Notes: generated by a model not told the origin, from the letters alone. A stretch of DNA of 64,000 nucleotides from Staphylococcus sp. KG4-3 (GCF_033597815.2 NZ_CP166245.1:2108001-2172000); one strand, 5' to 3'. Numbered from the stretch's first letter, positions 22,189 through 34,244 are shown. A program made the numbers and translations.

Positions 22189-22612
22189 TTGTTTCACCAC
22201 CCAATTCTTCACGTTTTACAAACTTAGTTTTAACTGGAAGTTTGTGACTTGCTAAACGTAATGCTTCACGCGCAACTTCTTCGTTAACGCCTGCGATTTC
22301 AAATAAAATTCTACCTGGTTTTGCTACTGCAATCCAACCTTCTACTGCACCTTTACCAGCACCCATACGTACTTCTAAAGGTTTTTTAGTGTAAGGTGTA
22401 TGTGGGAAGATTTTAATCCAAACTTTCCCGCCACGTTTCATATAACGTGTCATTGCAATACGAGCTGATTCGATTTGACGAGATGTGATCCAAGAAGTTG
22501 TAGTTGCTTGTAAACCATACTCACCAAATGTTACATAATTACCGCCTTTTGAACGACCAGTTGTTTTAGGACGATGTTGACGACGATATTTTACACGTTT
22601 TGGTAGTAACAT
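22178..22612 (-). CDS. rplP: 50S ribosomal protein L16
   Basis: Protein near the A-site tRNA elbow and peptidyl-transferase centre. The 144 residues start [16 protein letters not shown] and include the signature [12 protein letters not shown] and [20 protein letters not shown]. It is followed by the overlapping rpmC. Confidence 0.98.
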   Translation of the reverse strand: MLLPKRVKYRRQHRPKTTGRSKGGNYVTFGEYGLQATTTSWITSRQIESARIAMTRYMKRGGKVWIKIFPHTPYTKKPLEVRMGAGKGAVEGWIAVAKPGRILFEIAGVNEEVAREALRLASHKLPVKTKFVKREELGGETNES

Positions 22613-22614
22613 TA

Positions 22615-23268
22615 TTATTTTCCTCCTTCACTAGTGTTCTTAGTAGGAAGAACTTCTCCACGATAGATCCATACTTTGACACCTAACTTACCGTAAGTTG
22701 TGTCTGCTTCTGCATGTGCATAACCAATGTCAGCACGTAGAGTATGAAGTGGAACAGTTCCTTCTGAATATTGTTCAGCACGAGCGATGTCAGCTCCAGC
22801 TAGACGACCTGAAACTTGTGTTTTGATACCTTTAGCACCAAGTTTCATTGCTCTTGTAATTGCTTGTTTTTGTACACGACGGAATGAAGCACGGTTTTCT
22901 AATTGACGTGCAATGTTTTCTGCAACAAGTTTAGCATCTAAATCAACTTTTTTGATTTCGATAACATTGATGTGTACTTTTTTGTTTGTTAATGAATTTA
23001 ATTTATTACGTAATTTTTCAATTTCTGAACCGCCTTTACCGATTACCATACCAGGTTTACCAGTATGAATAGCGATGTTGATACGATTCGCAGCACGTTC
23101 GATTTCAACGTGAGAAACTGATGCTTCTGTTAATGCGTTATCAATATACTTACGGATTTTTAAATCTTCGTGTAATAATGAAGCGAAGTCTTTTTCTGCA
23201 TACCATTTAGCTTCCCAATCACGGATTACACCAACACGAAGTCCGATTGGATTAATTTTTTGACCCAA
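22615..23268 (-). CDS. rpsC: 30S ribosomal protein S3
   Basis: mRNA-entry protein with helicase function. The 217 residues start [26 protein letters not shown] and carry the KH domain loop [14 protein letters not shown] (about 73-86) plus the C-terminal signature [24 protein letters not shown] region. It ends 2 bases before rplP. Confidence 0.98.
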   Translation of the reverse strand: MGQKINPIGLRVGVIRDWEAKWYAEKDFASLLHEDLKIRKYIDNALTEASVSHVEIERAANRINIAIHTGKPGMVIGKGGSEIEKLRNKLNSLTNKKVHINVIEIKKVDLDAKLVAENIARQLENRASFRRVQKQAITRAMKLGAKGIKTQVSGRLAGADIARAEQYSEGTVPLHTLRADIGYAHAEADTTYGKLGVKVWIYRGEVLPTKNTSEGGK

Positions 23269-23292
23269 AGTGTTCCCTCCTTAAAAAATGTA

Positions 23293-23646
23293 TTAAGCTT
23301 CTTTAGCTTCTTCTTTACCGTCACTTACGACGATTGTAATGTGGCTTGTACGTTTGTTAATCGCACTTGCACGGCCTTGTGCACGTGGACGGAAACGTTT
23401 TAATGTTGGTCCTTCATTAGCATAAGCTTCTTTAACTACTAATTCATCAGTGTTCATGTCGTAGTTATGTTCAGCATTTGCTAAAGCGGACATTAATAAT
23501 TTTTCAACTACTGGTGATGAAGCTTTGTTCTTTAATTTTAAAATCGCAATAGCTTCTCCAGCATTTTTGCCTCTTATTAGATCTAATACTAATCTAACTT
23601 TACGAGGTGCGATTCTTATTGTTTTAGCAACCGCTTTTGCTTCCAT
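23293..23646 (-). CDS. rplV: 50S ribosomal protein L22
   Basis: Exit-tunnel protein, a site of macrolide-resistance mutations. The 117 residues contain [21 protein letters not shown] near the N-terminus and the beta-hairpin loop [16 protein letters not shown] (about 83-98) that lines the tunnel. No change from the expected loop is evident by eye. Confidence 0.98.
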   Translation of the reverse strand: MEAKAVAKTIRIAPRKVRLVLDLIRGKNAGEAIAILKLKNKASSPVVEKLLMSALANAEHNYDMNTDELVVKEAYANEGPTLKRFRPRAQGRASAINKRTSHITIVVSDGKEEAKEA

Positions 23647-23674
23647 TGGAATTTCCTCCTCTACCTGTTAGAAA

Positions 23675-23953
23675 TTATCTTCTAGTTTTTTTGTCGTCTG
23701 CAACGTGTCCTTTGAATGTACGAGTTGGTGCGAATTCTCCTAATTTATGACCAACCATATCTTCAGTTACGAATACAGGTACGTGTTTACGTCCGTCATA
23801 TACAGCGAATGTATGTCCGATGAATTCAGGGAATATAGTTGAACGACGTGACCAAGTTTTAATTACTTGTTTTTTCTCGCTTCCGCTTTGAGCTTCAACC
23901 TTTTTCTTTAGATGATCGTCAGCGAAAGGTCCTTTTTTAATACTACGAGCCAT
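23675..23953 (-). CDS. rpsS: 30S ribosomal protein S19
   Basis: Head protein of 92 residues starting [15 protein letters not shown]. It contains [31 protein letters not shown] conserved core and the C-terminal signature [11 protein letters not shown] 64-base gap with a short GCGTGTG/CACACGC inverted repeat separates it from rplB. Confidence 0.98.
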   Translation of the reverse strand: MARSIKKGPFADDHLKKKVEAQSGSEKKQVIKTWSRRSTIFPEFIGHTFAVYDGRKHVPVFVTEDMVGHKLGEFAPTRTFKGHVADDKKTRR

Positions 23954-24017
23954 AGTGGCGCCTCCCTTCTTATTGTGTGCGTGCGGCTTTTAAGCCACAC
24001 ACGCAAATAAGTTATTT

Positions 24018-24851
24018 TTATTTTTTCTTACGTCCACGAACGATAAGTTTGTCAGATGATTTTTTACCACGACGAGTTTTCTTACCAAGCGTAGGTTTAC
24101 CCCAAGGTGACATTGGAGATGGTCTACCGATAGGTGCACGACCTTCACCACCACCGTGTGGGTGATCGTTAGGGTTCATTACAGAACCACGAACTGTTGG
24201 GCGAATGCCTTTCCATCTAGAACGTCCTGCTTTACCAACGTTTACAAGTTCATGTTGGATGTTACCAACTTGACCAATAGTAGCACGGCAAGTTGAAAGA
24301 ATCATACGTACCTCGCCAGATCTTAATCTGATTAATACATATTTACCTTCTTTACCAAGTACTTGTGCACTAGCACCAGCTGAACGAGCAATTTGTCCAC
24401 CTTTACCAGGTTTTAACTCGATGTTGTGGATTACAGTACCTACTGGAATGAATTGTAATGGTAATGCATTACCTAATTTAATGTCTGCTTCTTCACCGCT
24501 TTCAAGTACTTGACCTACTTTAAGGTTTTTTGGAGCGATGATATAGCGTTTTTCACCATCAGCATAAACTAATAATGCAATATTAGCTGAACGGTTTGGA
24601 TCGTATTGGATTGAATCAACTTTAGCGTTGATACCATCTTTATTACGTTTGAAATCAATAACACGGTATTGACGTTTATGTCCTCCACCATGATGGCGAA
24701 CTGTCAATTTACCTTGGTTATTTCGTCCCGCTTTTTTCGGTAGCGGTTGTAATAATGACTTTTCAGGTGTAGTTTTCGTAATTTCAGCGAAATCTAAACT
24801 AGTCATATTACGACGACCATTAGTAATTGGCTTATATTTTTTTAGAGCCAT
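24018..24851 (-). CDS. rplB: 50S ribosomal protein L2
   Basis: Large-subunit protein needed for subunit joining and peptidyl transfer. The 277 residues begin [17 protein letters not shown], contain the SH3-like and OB-like domains, and keep the signature near 226-235 ([14 protein letters not shown]) with the functionally important histidines. Confidence 0.98.
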   Translation of the reverse strand: MALKKYKPITNGRRNMTSLDFAEITKTTPEKSLLQPLPKKAGRNNQGKLTVRHHGGGHKRQYRVIDFKRNKDGINAKVDSIQYDPNRSANIALLVYADGEKRYIIAPKNLKVGQVLESGEEADIKLGNALPLQFIPVGTVIHNIELKPGKGGQIARSAGASAQVLGKEGKYVLIRLRSGEVRMILSTCRATIGQVGNIQHELVNVGKAGRSRWKGIRPTVRGSVMNPNDHPHGGGEGRAPIGRPSPMSPWGKPTLGKKTRRGKKSSDKLIVRGRKKK

Positions 24852-24880
24852 TGTCGTTTACCTCCTTATTGGTAATCTTT

Positions 24881-25156
24881 TTAGTTGAATAGATCGATTG
24901 ATCCTTCTTTTAATTTAACGATTGCTACGCGTCTCTTGTTTGTATAGCCTTGGTAACGGCCCATACGTTTTTTCTTTGGTTTATAGTTAATGATGTTTAC
25001 ATTATCAACTTTAACGTCAAAGATTTCTTCAACAGCGATTTTAACTTGTGTTTTATTAGCACGAGTATCAACGTCGAATGTGTATTTATCTTCAGCCATT
25101 GCAGCAGAAGATTTTTCAGTGATTACGGGGCGCTTAAGAACGTCTCTTGCTTCCAT
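24881..25156 (-). CDS. rplW: 50S ribosomal protein L23
   Basis: Exit-site protein that docks trigger factor and SRP. The 91 residues start [16 protein letters not shown] and have the conserved [18 protein letters not shown] extension. Its start overlaps the rplD stop by one base. Confidence 0.97.
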   Translation of the reverse strand: MEARDVLKRPVITEKSSAAMAEDKYTFDVDTRANKTQVKIAVEEIFDVKVDNVNIINYKPKKKRMGRYQGYTNKRRVAIVKLKEGSIDLFN

Positions 25157-25779
25157 TATCCGAGCACCTCCTCAACTTTTTTAGCAGCTGCTTCTGTAAT
25201 TACTACACTGTCAGCGCTTGTGATATCTAGAACATTTAAACCTTGAGCTGTAGTAACTTGTACACCAGGAATGTTACGTGCTGATAAAGCAACGTTTACA
25301 TCTTCTGATTCTGTAACTACTAATACTTTTTTAGGTTGTTCTAAATTAGAAAGTACAGTTTTGAACTCTTTTGTTTTTGGAGCATCTAAGTTTAATGTAT
25401 CTACTACAGTTAAACCTTTTTCTTGTACTTTAAAAGATAATGCTGAGCGTAATGCTAAACGACGCATTTTCTTAGGCATTTTGTATGAGTAACTTCTTGG
25501 TGTTGGTCCGAATACAACACCACCACCACGCCATTGTGGAGCACGGATTGTACCTTGACGCGCACGTCCTGTACCTTTTTGTCTCCATGGTTTACGTCCA
25601 CCACCACGTACTGCTGAACGATTCTTAACAGCATGTGTACCTTGGCGTAATGAAGCACGTTGTAAGTTAATCGCTTCAAAAAGAACATTGTTGTTTGGTT
25701 CGATTGCAAATACTGCATCGCTTAGTTCAACTGAACCTGATTTAGATCCATCTACTTTTAATACATCATAATTAGCCAT
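25156..25779 (-). CDS. rplD: 50S ribosomal protein L4
   Basis: Exit-tunnel constriction protein. The 207 residues carry the extended tunnel loop with [18 protein letters not shown] (about 60-77). In enteric bacteria L4 autoregulates the S10 operon; whether that applies to the rpsJ leader here is unknown. It follows rplC by 26 bases. Confidence 0.98.
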   Translation of the reverse strand: MANYDVLKVDGSKSGSVELSDAVFAIEPNNNVLFEAINLQRASLRQGTHAVKNRSAVRGGGRKPWRQKGTGRARQGTIRAPQWRGGGVVFGPTPRSYSYKMPKKMRRLALRSALSFKVQEKGLTVVDTLNLDAPKTKEFKTVLSNLEQPKKVLVVTESEDVNVALSARNIPGVQVTTAQGLNVLDITSADSVVITEAAAKKVEEVLG

Positions 25780-25805
25780 TATGCAATTCCTCCTTTCGTT
25801 TTATA

Positions 25806-26465
25806 TTATTTATTACCTTTGATTGATGTTGTAATTTCTACAAAACCTTTTTTAGGACCAGGTACATTACCTTTTACTAAAATAACATTGTTTTCAGCGT
25901 CAATTTGAACTACTTCTAAGTTTTGAACTGTTACAGTGTTACCGCCCATACGTCCAGGCATTTTTTGTCCTTTAAAGACTCTTGAAGCATCTGATGCCAT
26001 ACCTACAGAACCTGGGGCTCTGTGGAAATGAGAACCATGTGACATTGGACCACGTGCTTGATTATGGCGTTTAATGGCACCTTGGAAACCTTTACCTTTA
26101 GATACGCCTGTTACATCAATTACGTCTCCAGCTTCAAATGTATCAACTGAGACTTCTTGACCTACTTCGTATTCATCAACATTAACGTTTCTGAATTCAC
26201 GAATGAAGCGCTTAGGTGCTGTGCCTGCTTTTTTAGCATGGCCTTCAGCTGGTTTGTTTGCATATTTATTACTTTTACTATCCTTTTTGTAAGCTTGTTT
26301 GTCTTCATAGCCTACTTGGATGGCGTTGTATCCATCAATCTCTTCAGATTTCTTTTGTAATACAACGTTTTGGCTTGCTTCTACTACTGTTACAGGGATT
26401 AGATCACCGTTTTCTCCGAAAACTTGTGTCATCCCGATTTTTCTTCCTAAGATTCCTTTGGTCAT
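25806..26465 (-). CDS. rplC: 50S ribosomal protein L3
   Basis: Peptidyl-transferase-centre protein. The 219 residues begin [16 protein letters not shown] and contain the signature [20 protein letters not shown] region (about 124-143), the part reaching toward the catalytic centre. It follows rpsJ by 27 bases. Confidence 0.98.
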   Translation of the reverse strand: MTKGILGRKIGMTQVFGENGDLIPVTVVEASQNVVLQKKSEEIDGYNAIQVGYEDKQAYKKDSKSNKYANKPAEGHAKKAGTAPKRFIREFRNVNVDEYEVGQEVSVDTFEAGDVIDVTGVSKGKGFQGAIKRHNQARGPMSHGSHFHRAPGSVGMASDASRVFKGQKMPGRMGGNTVTVQNLEVVQIDAENNVILVKGNVPGPKKGFVEITTSIKGNK

Positions 26466-26492
26466 CGAAAGTCCACCTCCTAATTTTTTCTA

Positions 26493-26966
<474 letters not shown>

Positions 26967-26973
26967 AAGCTTT

Positions 26974-27002
26974 TCTATAAAAGTTTTTAAAACTTTTGTC
27001 TA
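26974..27002 (-). promoter_or_regulatory. SigA promoter of the rpsJ ribosomal superoperon
   Basis: On the minus strand TAGACA (26997-27002), a 17-base spacer that contains the inverted repeat AAAGTTTTaAAAACTTT, then TATAGA (26974-26979). Transcription would start about 165 bases before rpsJ. Confidence 0.6.
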
Positions 27003-27174
27003 ACACATACTTTGTTATTGTACTTGATTAAGTATTTCACTTCAACCTATTTCTTAATATTTCTATTGTAATCTTTAAATTTCTATAATTCTACTGTTTC
27101 TTATTGTTATTCTATTTTAATTATTTCCTTTATAATAGATAGATATAATAATTGTTGTCAGGTGGTGAAATGAA

Positions 27175-27558
27175 ATGAAAAGTGCAATCCGCACTACACT
27201 TTTAGTATTGAGTATTATTTTAATAATTAGCGAATTAGTATACGGGATTCCTTTCTTTGGAGGCAGTATTATTCTTAGTTTGGGTTGGCAACCGTTATTA
27301 ATAAGTACGTTGCTTTATTTTATAATGATAGTGATTTTAATTGTAGATAAACAAAATGCAATTAAACCTATGATGTTTATTCCCTTATTAGGTGTTATAG
27401 GGAACATCATTGCTTTCATACCCGTTGTGGGGATGGTAGTACATTGGATATTATTCTTCTTAATGTTATTTTTTGTCTTCATCTTATTATCTACTCCACT
27501 TTATGTTCCTAATAAGAACGCTAAAGTCATTTATACGGAAGATAGACGGAATAAGTAG
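27175..27558 (+). CDS. Unrecognised four-helix membrane protein
   Basis: I do not recognise the family. The 127 residues are almost entirely hydrophobic, with about four transmembrane segments (6-26, 38-55, 65-85, 88-108), and end in a short polar tail. The ATG has GGTGGTGAAATGAA upstream. It stands alone, divergent from rpsJ and convergent with the purine permease, with a strong terminator between. Confidence 0.75.
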   Translation: MKSAIRTTLLVLSIILIISELVYGIPFFGGSIILSLGWQPLLISTLLYFIMIVILIVDKQNAIKPMMFIPLLGVIGNIIAFIPVVGMVVHWILFFLMLFFVFILLSTPLYVPNKNAKVIYTEDRRNK

Positions 27559-27687
27559 TACAATAAACAACAAGTATTAATAATAGATAGTTTTGCTATC
27601 ATTATAATGAAGGAAAATGTTCTTTCTATCATTTATCATTACAAATTAAGCCTAACACTGACTTTATTTTTGCTGTATAAAATTTAA

Positions 27688-27732
27688 AAGCGCACATTGT
27701 TCTAGGTCATACGACAAAGACAATGTGCGCTT
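27688..27732. terminator. Bidirectional terminator between membrane protein and permease
   Basis: A perfect 13-base stem AAGCGCACATTGT / ACAATGTGCGCTT around an 18-19-base loop. T-rich flanks lie on both strands between convergent genes. Confidence 0.88.
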
Positions 27733-27745
27733 CTATATATTTTTA

Positions 27746-29080
27746 TTATCCGTGAACAAATACAAAATAAAGGATGAATAATATCATTAATGCATACATA
27801 ATTGGATGCACTTCTTTATGACGTTTTGAAATAAGCATCGTAATTGGATAGAAAATAAACCCACATGCAATACCTGTAGCAATTGAATATGATAAAGGCA
27901 TCATTATAATTGTTACAAAGGCAGGAACTGCTACTTCAAATTTCTTCCAATCTATTTCTGCAAAGTTTGCTGCCATCAACACGCCGACTACGACTAATGC
28001 TGGTGTGGTAACAGCACTTGTTACTACTTCCATTAAGGGACTAAAGAATATCGCTAGTAAGAAACAGAACCCGGTTACAACACTTGCAAACCCTGTTCTA
28101 GCTCCAACTGCAACACCTGAGCTTGATTCAATATAAGAAGTTGTTGTTGTTGTACCAAATATTGCACCAACAATTGTCGCTAATGAATCTGAGAACAATG
28201 CACGTCCTGCTCTTGGGAGCTTGTTATCTTTCATTATGCCTGCTTGTGTAGCGACAGCAACAAGTGTACCTGCCGTATCAAAGAAATCAATAAACAAGAA
28301 CGTTAGTATTACAATTAAGAATTGCACTGTAAATAATTGACTTGGATCTTTAAACGCTTCAAATGCTGCGCCAAAAGTCGGCTCTATACTTGGTACTTGC
28401 CCTACAATAGCACTTGGTGTATGTATAAGCCCTGTAATCATACCTACAATAGAAGTCAGTGCCATACCAATAAAGATAGCTCCGGGTACTCTTAGAGCAT
28501 ACAATACAACAGTAGCTATAATACCAAATATTGTTAATAAAACTGGTCCATTAGTAATATGTCCTAATGTTACTAATGTAGAATCGTTACTTACAATTAT
28601 CCCAGAACTCTGCAATCCTACGAAGGTTATAAAAAGACCAATCCCGGCTGATACAGCCATCTTCATCTGATATGGTATAGCATTTATAATTATTTCCCTG
28701 AGTCCAGTCATTGTTAGAAATGCAAAGACTATTCCTGAAAATAGAACACCTGTTAAACCAATTTGCCATGGAATGCCCATGGTTAGTACAACTGTAAATG
28801 CAAAGAACGCATTTAAACCCATGCCTGGCGCTAGTCCGATAGGATACCTTGCTATTAAGCCCATAAATAATGAACCAACAAACGCAGCCAGAGCTGTAGC
28901 AACAAAGATTGCACCTTGGTCCATTTTCATATTCTCAGATACGCCATCAACGCCTGCTAAACTAAGTACTTGAGGGTTAACAGCTAATATATATGCCATA
29001 GACAAGAAAGTTGTAAGCCCACCAAGTATCTCTCTCTTATAGTTTGTTTCGTGTTTATCAAACTTGAAATACTTTTTCAC
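27746..29080 (-). CDS. pbuG: NCS2/AzgA-family purine permease (PbuG/PbuO type)
   Basis: Proton-coupled uptake of hypoxanthine, guanine or adenine. The 444 residues begin MKKYFKFDKHETNYKREILGG and carry 12-14 hydrophobic helices. Family motifs are GLTTFLSMAYILAVNP, GLAPGMGLNAFFAF (about 85-98) and FIDFFDTAGTLVA (about 265-277). GTG at 29080 is chosen because AAAGGAG lies 10 bases before it. The 110 bases upstream show no purine riboswitch. The PbuG name is by similarity; substrate preference cannot be read here. Confidence 0.85.
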   Translation of the reverse strand: MKKYFKFDKHETNYKREILGGLTTFLSMAYILAVNPQVLSLAGVDGVSENMKMDQGAIFVATALAAFVGSLFMGLIARYPIGLAPGMGLNAFFAFTVVLTMGIPWQIGLTGVLFSGIVFAFLTMTGLREIIINAIPYQMKMAVSAGIGLFITFVGLQSSGIIVSNDSTLVTLGHITNGPVLLTIFGIIATVVLYALRVPGAIFIGMALTSIVGMITGLIHTPSAIVGQVPSIEPTFGAAFEAFKDPSQLFTVQFLIVILTFLFIDFFDTAGTLVAVATQAGIMKDNKLPRAGRALFSDSLATIVGAIFGTTTTTSYIESSSGVAVGARTGFASVVTGFCFLLAIFFSPLMEVVTSAVTTPALVVVGVLMAANFAEIDWKKFEVAVPAFVTIIMMPLSYSIATGIACGFIFYPITMLISKRHKEVHPIMYALMILFILYFVFVHG

Positions 29081-29190
29081 GGTTAGTTCTCCTTTTTTTA
29101 AAATACCTACATATTCTAATACCAAACGAACTTTTTTACAATAGCAAACACGAACCTTACTAGATTTTTTATGCCATTTGTTCGATTAAT

Positions 29191-31329
29191 CTAGAACTTT
29201 AGGCCTTTTAATGCGTCTTGGAATGGGTTGTTCTCTAATCCTTCATCATTATTCATATATTTTTTTAAATCTTTTTTATTTACTTTGTCTGACTTTTTAT
29301 TTTTATGTCGTTTATCCATTTGAGCTTGCGTTTCTGTATGACCACATACACAACGATATACTGCCTCTTTACCTCTACCGAATAGCGTCATTTTCTTATG
29401 ACAATTTGGACAACGTGCATTTGTTTTTCTTTGTACATTTTTCTTCGTCTTACATTGAGGGTCTTGGCAGACTAACATTTGACCATTTTTTGTTTTCACT
29501 TTGATCATAAATTTACCACATGTTGGACATTCTGTTGTTGTTAAATTATCATGTTTATAATTCTGATCACTCTCTTTAATTTCAGATACAACATCGTTCG
29601 TAAACGACTTCATTTCAGCTATAAATTTATTTGCATCATATTTACCTTGTTCTATGAGCGTTAACTTTTCTTCCCATTCTGCGGTTAATAATGGTGAAGT
29701 TAGTTTCTGAGGTGCTAATTCTAATATTTGCTTACCTTTGGATGTAATCCTTATTTTGCCATCTCTAGTTTCAATCGCGTTCATATTAAAGAGTTTGTCG
29801 ATAATATCCGCTCTTGTAGCCACTGTACCAATACCACCAGTTTCTTTTAATGTTTGATTATGTTTTTTATCAGTTAAATCAAAGAATTTTTGAGGACTTT
29901 CCATCGCTTTAAGCAATGTTCCTTCATTAAAATATGGCGGCGGGGTCGTCTCATGTTGATTTATTTGTACTTTGCTAATATTTAATTTTGCATCTTTTTG
30001 CAGTTGTTCCATTTGGTAATTTACTTTGTCTTTGTCTTCATATATTTCTTTAAAACCTAATTTAGTAGTTACTTTGTCTTTAAAAGTAAATACATAGCCC
30101 TTAATATTCAATTCTATTGAAACAGCTTCGAATTCATGTGGAGGCATAAGATTTTCTAAATACCTTTGTGCAATCATCATATATATTTTCGATTCTCTCT
30201 GGCTTAATTGACCCATGTCTGGTCGTACCTCAGTTGGAATAATTGCATGATGATCTGAAACTTTGCTATTATCTACAAACTTTTGCTTAACTGAGAATGA
30301 TTGCCTCATTTGACTTTTGGCCACATCTTTTAATGAAGTTGCCATAATTGCTTGCAATCTATCTTTTAAAGTATCTACCATATCATCAGTTAGATAATTA
30401 GAATCCGTACGCGGGTACGTAACCAATTTATGGCGTTCATACAATGCTTGTAACGTGTTCAAAGTTTCTTTTGGACCTAAGTGGAACCGTTTATATGCAT
30501 CTTGCTGAAGGTCAGTTAGACTATATAGTTGTTGTGGATAAGCTTTTTTATGTGATTTAGTTATTGATGTTATTTGAGCAGAGTGGCCTTTAATTTTACC
30601 TTCTATACTTTCAAATACTGTTTTATCTGGATGTGACTGTGGCTTAGTACATTGAAAAGTTAAGCCTCCTGCATCAACTGACATTGTATAGTATGTCTTC
30701 GGTTCAAACTGTTTAATCTCATTCTGTCGCATTTGGACTAATTGTATTGTTGGTGTTTGAACACGTCCTAATGACAATTGCGCATCATACTTAGTAGTTA
30801 ATGCTCTCGTTGCATTTATACCTACAATCCAATCTGCTTCGCTTCTTGCTAACGCAGCATAGTATAAGTTGTTGAATTTCCGACCATCTTGAAGCTTGTT
30901 AAAACCGTCTCTAATTGCTTTTTGCGTTACTGAACTAATCCACAAACGTTTTATTGGCTTTTTATTGTGTGATTTATCTAAAATCAAACGTGCTACAAGC
31001 TCTCCTTCTCTCCCAGCATCGGTTGCAATAATAATATCTTTCACATTATTATTATTAATCAATGATTGAACAGTCGAAAATTGTTTTCTAGTTTTACTAA
31101 TAACAACTGTTTTCATTTTATTAGGTATGATCGGTAAATCATTAAGTTTCCATTCTTTATAACTCTTATCATATTGTTCTGGAGTTGCATTAGTTACCAA
31201 GTGACCTAACGCCCATGTAACAATATATTTATTATTTTCAAAGTAACCATTACGTTTTTCGTTGATATTAAGCGTATTTGCAATATCTCTACCTACTGAA
31301 GGTTTCTCAGCTATAATTAATGATTTCAT
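29191..31329 (-). CDS. topB: DNA topoisomerase III
   Basis: Type IA topoisomerase that decatenates replication and recombination intermediates. The Toprim domain starts at [17 protein letters not shown] and includes DAGREGE (about 104-110). The active-site tyrosine is in [10 protein letters not shown] (about 309). The C-terminal tail has Cys pairs ([27 protein letters not shown]) that look like zinc ribbons, then a Lys-rich end. The 712-residue length matches Bacillales TopB. Confidence 0.95.
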   Translation of the reverse strand: MKSLIIAEKPSVGRDIANTLNINEKRNGYFENNKYIVTWALGHLVTNATPEQYDKSYKEWKLNDLPIIPNKMKTVVISKTRKQFSTVQSLINNNNVKDIIIATDAGREGELVARLILDKSHNKKPIKRLWISSVTQKAIRDGFNKLQDGRKFNNLYYAALARSEADWIVGINATRALTTKYDAQLSLGRVQTPTIQLVQMRQNEIKQFEPKTYYTMSVDAGGLTFQCTKPQSHPDKTVFESIEGKIKGHSAQITSITKSHKKAYPQQLYSLTDLQQDAYKRFHLGPKETLNTLQALYERHKLVTYPRTDSNYLTDDMVDTLKDRLQAIMATSLKDVAKSQMRQSFSVKQKFVDNSKVSDHHAIIPTEVRPDMGQLSQRESKIYMMIAQRYLENLMPPHEFEAVSIELNIKGYVFTFKDKVTTKLGFKEIYEDKDKVNYQMEQLQKDAKLNISKVQINQHETTPPPYFNEGTLLKAMESPQKFFDLTDKKHNQTLKETGGIGTVATRADIIDKLFNMNAIETRDGKIRITSKGKQILELAPQKLTSPLLTAEWEEKLTLIEQGKYDANKFIAEMKSFTNDVVSEIKESDQNYKHDNLTTTECPTCGKFMIKVKTKNGQMLVCQDPQCKTKKNVQRKTNARCPNCHKKMTLFGRGKEAVYRCVCGHTETQAQMDKRHKNKKSDKVNKKDLKKYMNNDEGLENNPFQDALKGLKF

Positions 31330-31452
31330 AATTTCGCCCTTTCAAATTCAATATAATATACATTGTAACATGTATGTAGCACATCAAAACTTCCATTTAA
31401 TCAAAAAAGTTCTTATAATTAACTTAAGCGATCATTCTATGGAGGTATTGTT

Positions 31453-32322
31453 ATGAAAATTATTCAGTTAAATAATTATGATCAAATTGTAAAGTTTATT
31501 AATAACGCTGATTACCATACCGCATCTTATCTATATAAATTACCACAAGCACACGAAAATGTTGAAGTTGCCATAAAACAAGCTATAGACGATCCAGGTG
31601 TATTTGCTCAAATCAATGAACAAAATGAAATCGTTATGCTTATCTTCGCATTCAAATATGAAGATAATAAATACAAGGTTATTGGTCCTTTCATCGATAA
31701 AAATAGAGAATTAACAACTGAATCATTTAAAGTTTTATTTGAAACTATGGCGCAAAGTAAACCTGACACAGCCAACTTTAATTTTTCCTTTGAAGAATAT
31801 GAGCAAAATTATTCATCTTTTATGAAATCAATTCAGTCATCTTATAGTTTTACAGATTATCATTTAATATCAACACAGGACATTGGTACTGTTGATAATA
31901 TCCAAAACATAACAGACTATCATCCAGCTTACTATCGTTCCTTCAAAAAATTACATGAGCACACGTTCAAACATGATGTAATGACCGCTGACGAAATTGT
32001 TAATTCATTGGATAAGCAACATAAACTTTTTGTTTTCATGTCTGAAGGCCTTCTAAAAGGCTACTTATACTTACAAATATACGAAGATACTAAAAATGCT
32101 GAAATTAAGTATTTCTCATCTCATACAGATTATAGATTTATGGGAATCGCATTTGACTTATTATCGCACGCCTTAAATTTTGCATTCTCTAATTATGATA
32201 TTGATAAAACATATTTCAAGATTAGAAATAAAAATCATACATTAGTAGAACGTTTTAACGAATTAGGTTTTTATATTAATTACGAATATAAAAAATTCAA
32301 ATACGTAGCTGCACATCTCTAA
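31453..32322 (+). CDS. GNAT-family N-acetyltransferase
   Basis: Predicted acetyl-CoA-dependent acetyltransferase with unknown substrate. The 289 residues have an N-terminal half with only weak GNAT character (a second degenerate acyltransferase fold is possible) and a C-terminal half (about 150-285) with the pattern LFVFMSEGLLKGYLYLQIYE, IKYFSSHTDYRFMGIA and a final KNHTLVERFNELGF, typical of GNAT. GGAGG precedes the ATG. It is monocistronic, divergent from topB, and followed by a terminator. Confidence 0.75.
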   Translation: MKIIQLNNYDQIVKFINNADYHTASYLYKLPQAHENVEVAIKQAIDDPGVFAQINEQNEIVMLIFAFKYEDNKYKVIGPFIDKNRELTTESFKVLFETMAQSKPDTANFNFSFEEYEQNYSSFMKSIQSSYSFTDYHLISTQDIGTVDNIQNITDYHPAYYRSFKKLHEHTFKHDVMTADEIVNSLDKQHKLFVFMSEGLLKGYLYLQIYEDTKNAEIKYFSSHTDYRFMGIAFDLLSHALNFAFSNYDIDKTYFKIRNKNHTLVERFNELGFYINYEYKKFKYVAAHL

Positions 32323-32360
32323 ACTATATTATTATAATAAAATCTTTTTAATTATATAAA

Positions 32361-32394
32361 AGAGAGCAATAGTCCACTATTGCTCTCTTTTTGC
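32361..32394 (+). terminator. Terminator of the GNAT gene
   Basis: AGAGAGCAATAGT-CC-ACTATTGCTCTCT followed by TTTTT; a near-perfect 13-base stem. Confidence 0.88.
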
Positions 32395-32434
32395 AATTTA
32401 ATTACAAAAAAATTGCAAATTATAAACTAATACT

Positions 32435-32463
32435 TTTACTAAAATAATAGTTTGGTTTAGAAT
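32435..32463 (+). promoter_or_regulatory. SigA-type promoter of glcU-gdh
   Basis: TTTACT (32435-32440), a 17-base spacer, then TAGAAT (32458-32463), about 60 bases upstream of glcU. Confidence 0.5.
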
Positions 32464-32523
32464 GAATGTTTGTAAACAATTGTTGGTGATTGTTTTAAGG
32501 GGAGAAAAACAAATAGAGAGAGA

Positions 32524-33393
32524 GTGAGTAAAAGTATGGATTTATTAATTGCTTTATTACCTGCGTTATTCTGGGGTAGTGTAGTTTTAATTAATGTTCT
32601 TGTAGGTGGAGGCCCTTATAATCAGATTAGAGGGACGACTTTTGGCGCATTAATCATCGGTATTATCTTATTACTTACAGGTAATGCCAAATTTGATGAT
32701 CTTACTATCATTATTGTCGGTTTAATTTCTGGTGCTTTCTGGGCATTAGGTCAAGGTTATCAATTAAAATCTGTAAGTCTTATAGGTGTTTCAAAAACAA
32801 TGCCTATTTCAACAGGATTACAGTTGGTTGGTACAACGTTATTTAGTGCCATTTTCTTAGGTGAATGGAGTACTGGTGTGCAAGTTACATTAGGCCTTGT
32901 TGCTATGGTGTTACTTGTTATTGGTATTGCGTTAACATCTATTAAAGGTAAAAATGAAGCATCAGAAAGTGCCAAAAACTTTGGTAAAGCGATGCCTATC
33001 CTTTTAATATCTACTGTTGGTTATGTTGTCTACGTAGTAGTAGCACAAATATTTGGCGTAGATGGAATGAATGCTTTATTCTTCCAATCTATAGGTATGG
33101 CTATTGGTGGTTTAATACTATCAGCTAAACATGAAACATCAGTTAAAAGTACACTATGGAATTTAATTCCAGGTGTTGTATGGGGTATCGGTAACTTATT
33201 TATGTTCTACTCACAACCAAAAGTTGGTGTAGCAACTAGTTTCTCATTTTCACAATTATTAGTTATTGTATCTACACTCGGCGGTATTTTCCTATTAGGC
33301 GAGAAAAAAGACAAACGTCAAATGATTGGTATTTGGGCTGGTATTGTACTTATCGTTATTGCAGCCTTTGTACTCGGAAATATTAAAGCATAA
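32524..33393 (+). CDS. glcU: Glucose/sugar uptake permease of the GRP family
   Basis: Non-PTS glucose uptake across the membrane. The 289 residues have about ten helices, with [15 protein letters not shown] near the N-terminus and the conserved stretches [17 protein letters not shown] and [29 protein letters not shown]. These closely resemble staphylococcal GlcU. The start is GTG 32524 by length comparison, though ATG 32536 is a real alternative with slightly better spacing to the GAG-rich site. gdh follows 59 bases later, the pairing described in S. xylosus. Confidence 0.92.
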   Translation: MSKSMDLLIALLPALFWGSVVLINVLVGGGPYNQIRGTTFGALIIGIILLLTGNAKFDDLTIIIVGLISGAFWALGQGYQLKSVSLIGVSKTMPISTGLQLVGTTLFSAIFLGEWSTGVQVTLGLVAMVLLVIGIALTSIKGKNEASESAKNFGKAMPILLISTVGYVVYVVVAQIFGVDGMNALFFQSIGMAIGGLILSAKHETSVKSTLWNLIPGVVWGIGNLFMFYSQPKVGVATSFSFSQLLVIVSTLGGIFLLGEKKDKRQMIGIWAGIVLIVIAAFVLGNIKA

Positions 33394-33452
33394 TTATAAT
33401 TAAGAGATATGACCATGCTTTAAATTGTTACTAATTAAGGAGGAGTTTGAAT

Positions 33453-34244
33453 ATGTTCACAGATTTAGAAGGCAAAGTAGTAGTTATCACAGGTGGTAGT
33501 AGCGGCATTGGTAAAGCAATGGTAGAACAATTTGGTAAAGAAAAGGCTAAGGTTGTTATTAACTATCTTTCAGAAAGTTCATTAGACGATGTAGCTCAAT
33601 CTATCAAATTAATTGAAGATGCAGGCGGACAAGCAATTAAAGTACATGCAGATGTATCAAAAGAAGAAGATGTAAATAATTTAATTAAAGCTGCAGTTGA
33701 TACATTTGGAACATTAGATATTCTTATAAATAATGCTGGTTTTGAAAAACCAATCCCAACTCATGAGATGCCTTTAGAAGAATGGCAAAAAGTTATTGAT
33801 ATCAACTTAACTGGTGCATTTATCGGTTCAAAAGCTGCAGTTAATCAATTCCTTAAAGAAGATAAAAAAGGTATTATTCTTAACACATCAAGTGTACACG
33901 ATAGAATTCCTTGGCCAAACTATGTAAACTACGCTGCTAGTAAAGGCGGCTTAAAATTAATGATGGAAACAATGTCTATGGAGTACGCTCAACACGGCAT
34001 CCGCATTAATAATATTTCACCTGGTGCTATCGTAACAGAACATACAAGAGAGAAATTCTCTGATCCAGAAACACGCGCTGAAACATTAGAAATGATTCCA
34101 GCCAAAGAAATTGGTGAAGCTGATCAAGTTGCAAATGTTGCACGTTTCTTATGTTCAGATTTAGCTGACTACATTCATGGTACTACAATCTATGTAGACG
34201 GTGGTATGACAAACTACCCAGCATTTATGGGCGGTAAAGGTTAA
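33453..34244 (+). CDS. gdh: Glucose 1-dehydrogenase (short-chain dehydrogenase)
   Basis: Oxidises glucose to gluconolactone with NAD(P)+. The SDR fold is clear: cofactor loop TGGSSGIGKA (about 14-23), NNAG near 92-95, catalytic YAASK (about 160-164) with an upstream Ser in NTSSVH. ATG 33453 (MFTDLEGK) is 8 bases after AAGGAGG; the frame's earlier TTG is inside that spacer. The pair with glcU suggests import of free glucose followed by direct oxidation. Confidence 0.92.
   Translation: MFTDLEGKVVVITGGSSGIGKAMVEQFGKEKAKVVINYLSESSLDDVAQSIKLIEDAGGQAIKVHADVSKEEDVNNLIKAAVDTFGTLDILINNAGFEKPIPTHEMPLEEWQKVIDINLTGAFIGSKAAVNQFLKEDKKGIILNTSSVHDRIPWPNYVNYAASKGGLKLMMETMSMEYAQHGIRINNISPGAIVTEHTREKFSDPETRAETLEMIPAKEIGEADQVANVARFLCSDLADYIHGTTIYVDGGMTNYPAFMGGKG

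Noticed and set aside
22000..22300. Overlap of rpmC and rplP as a possible frameshift
   Set aside because: The overlap shortens to 11 bases with the correct rpmC ATG and is a normal coupled arrangement.
29081..29190. Purine riboswitch upstream of the purine permease
   Set aside because: The gap to topB is short and I find none of the conserved junction sequences of the purine aptamer.
29160..29197. CTAGATT/AATCTAG hairpin at the topB stop as a terminator
   Set aside because: The stem is short, AT-rich and has no T-run after it.
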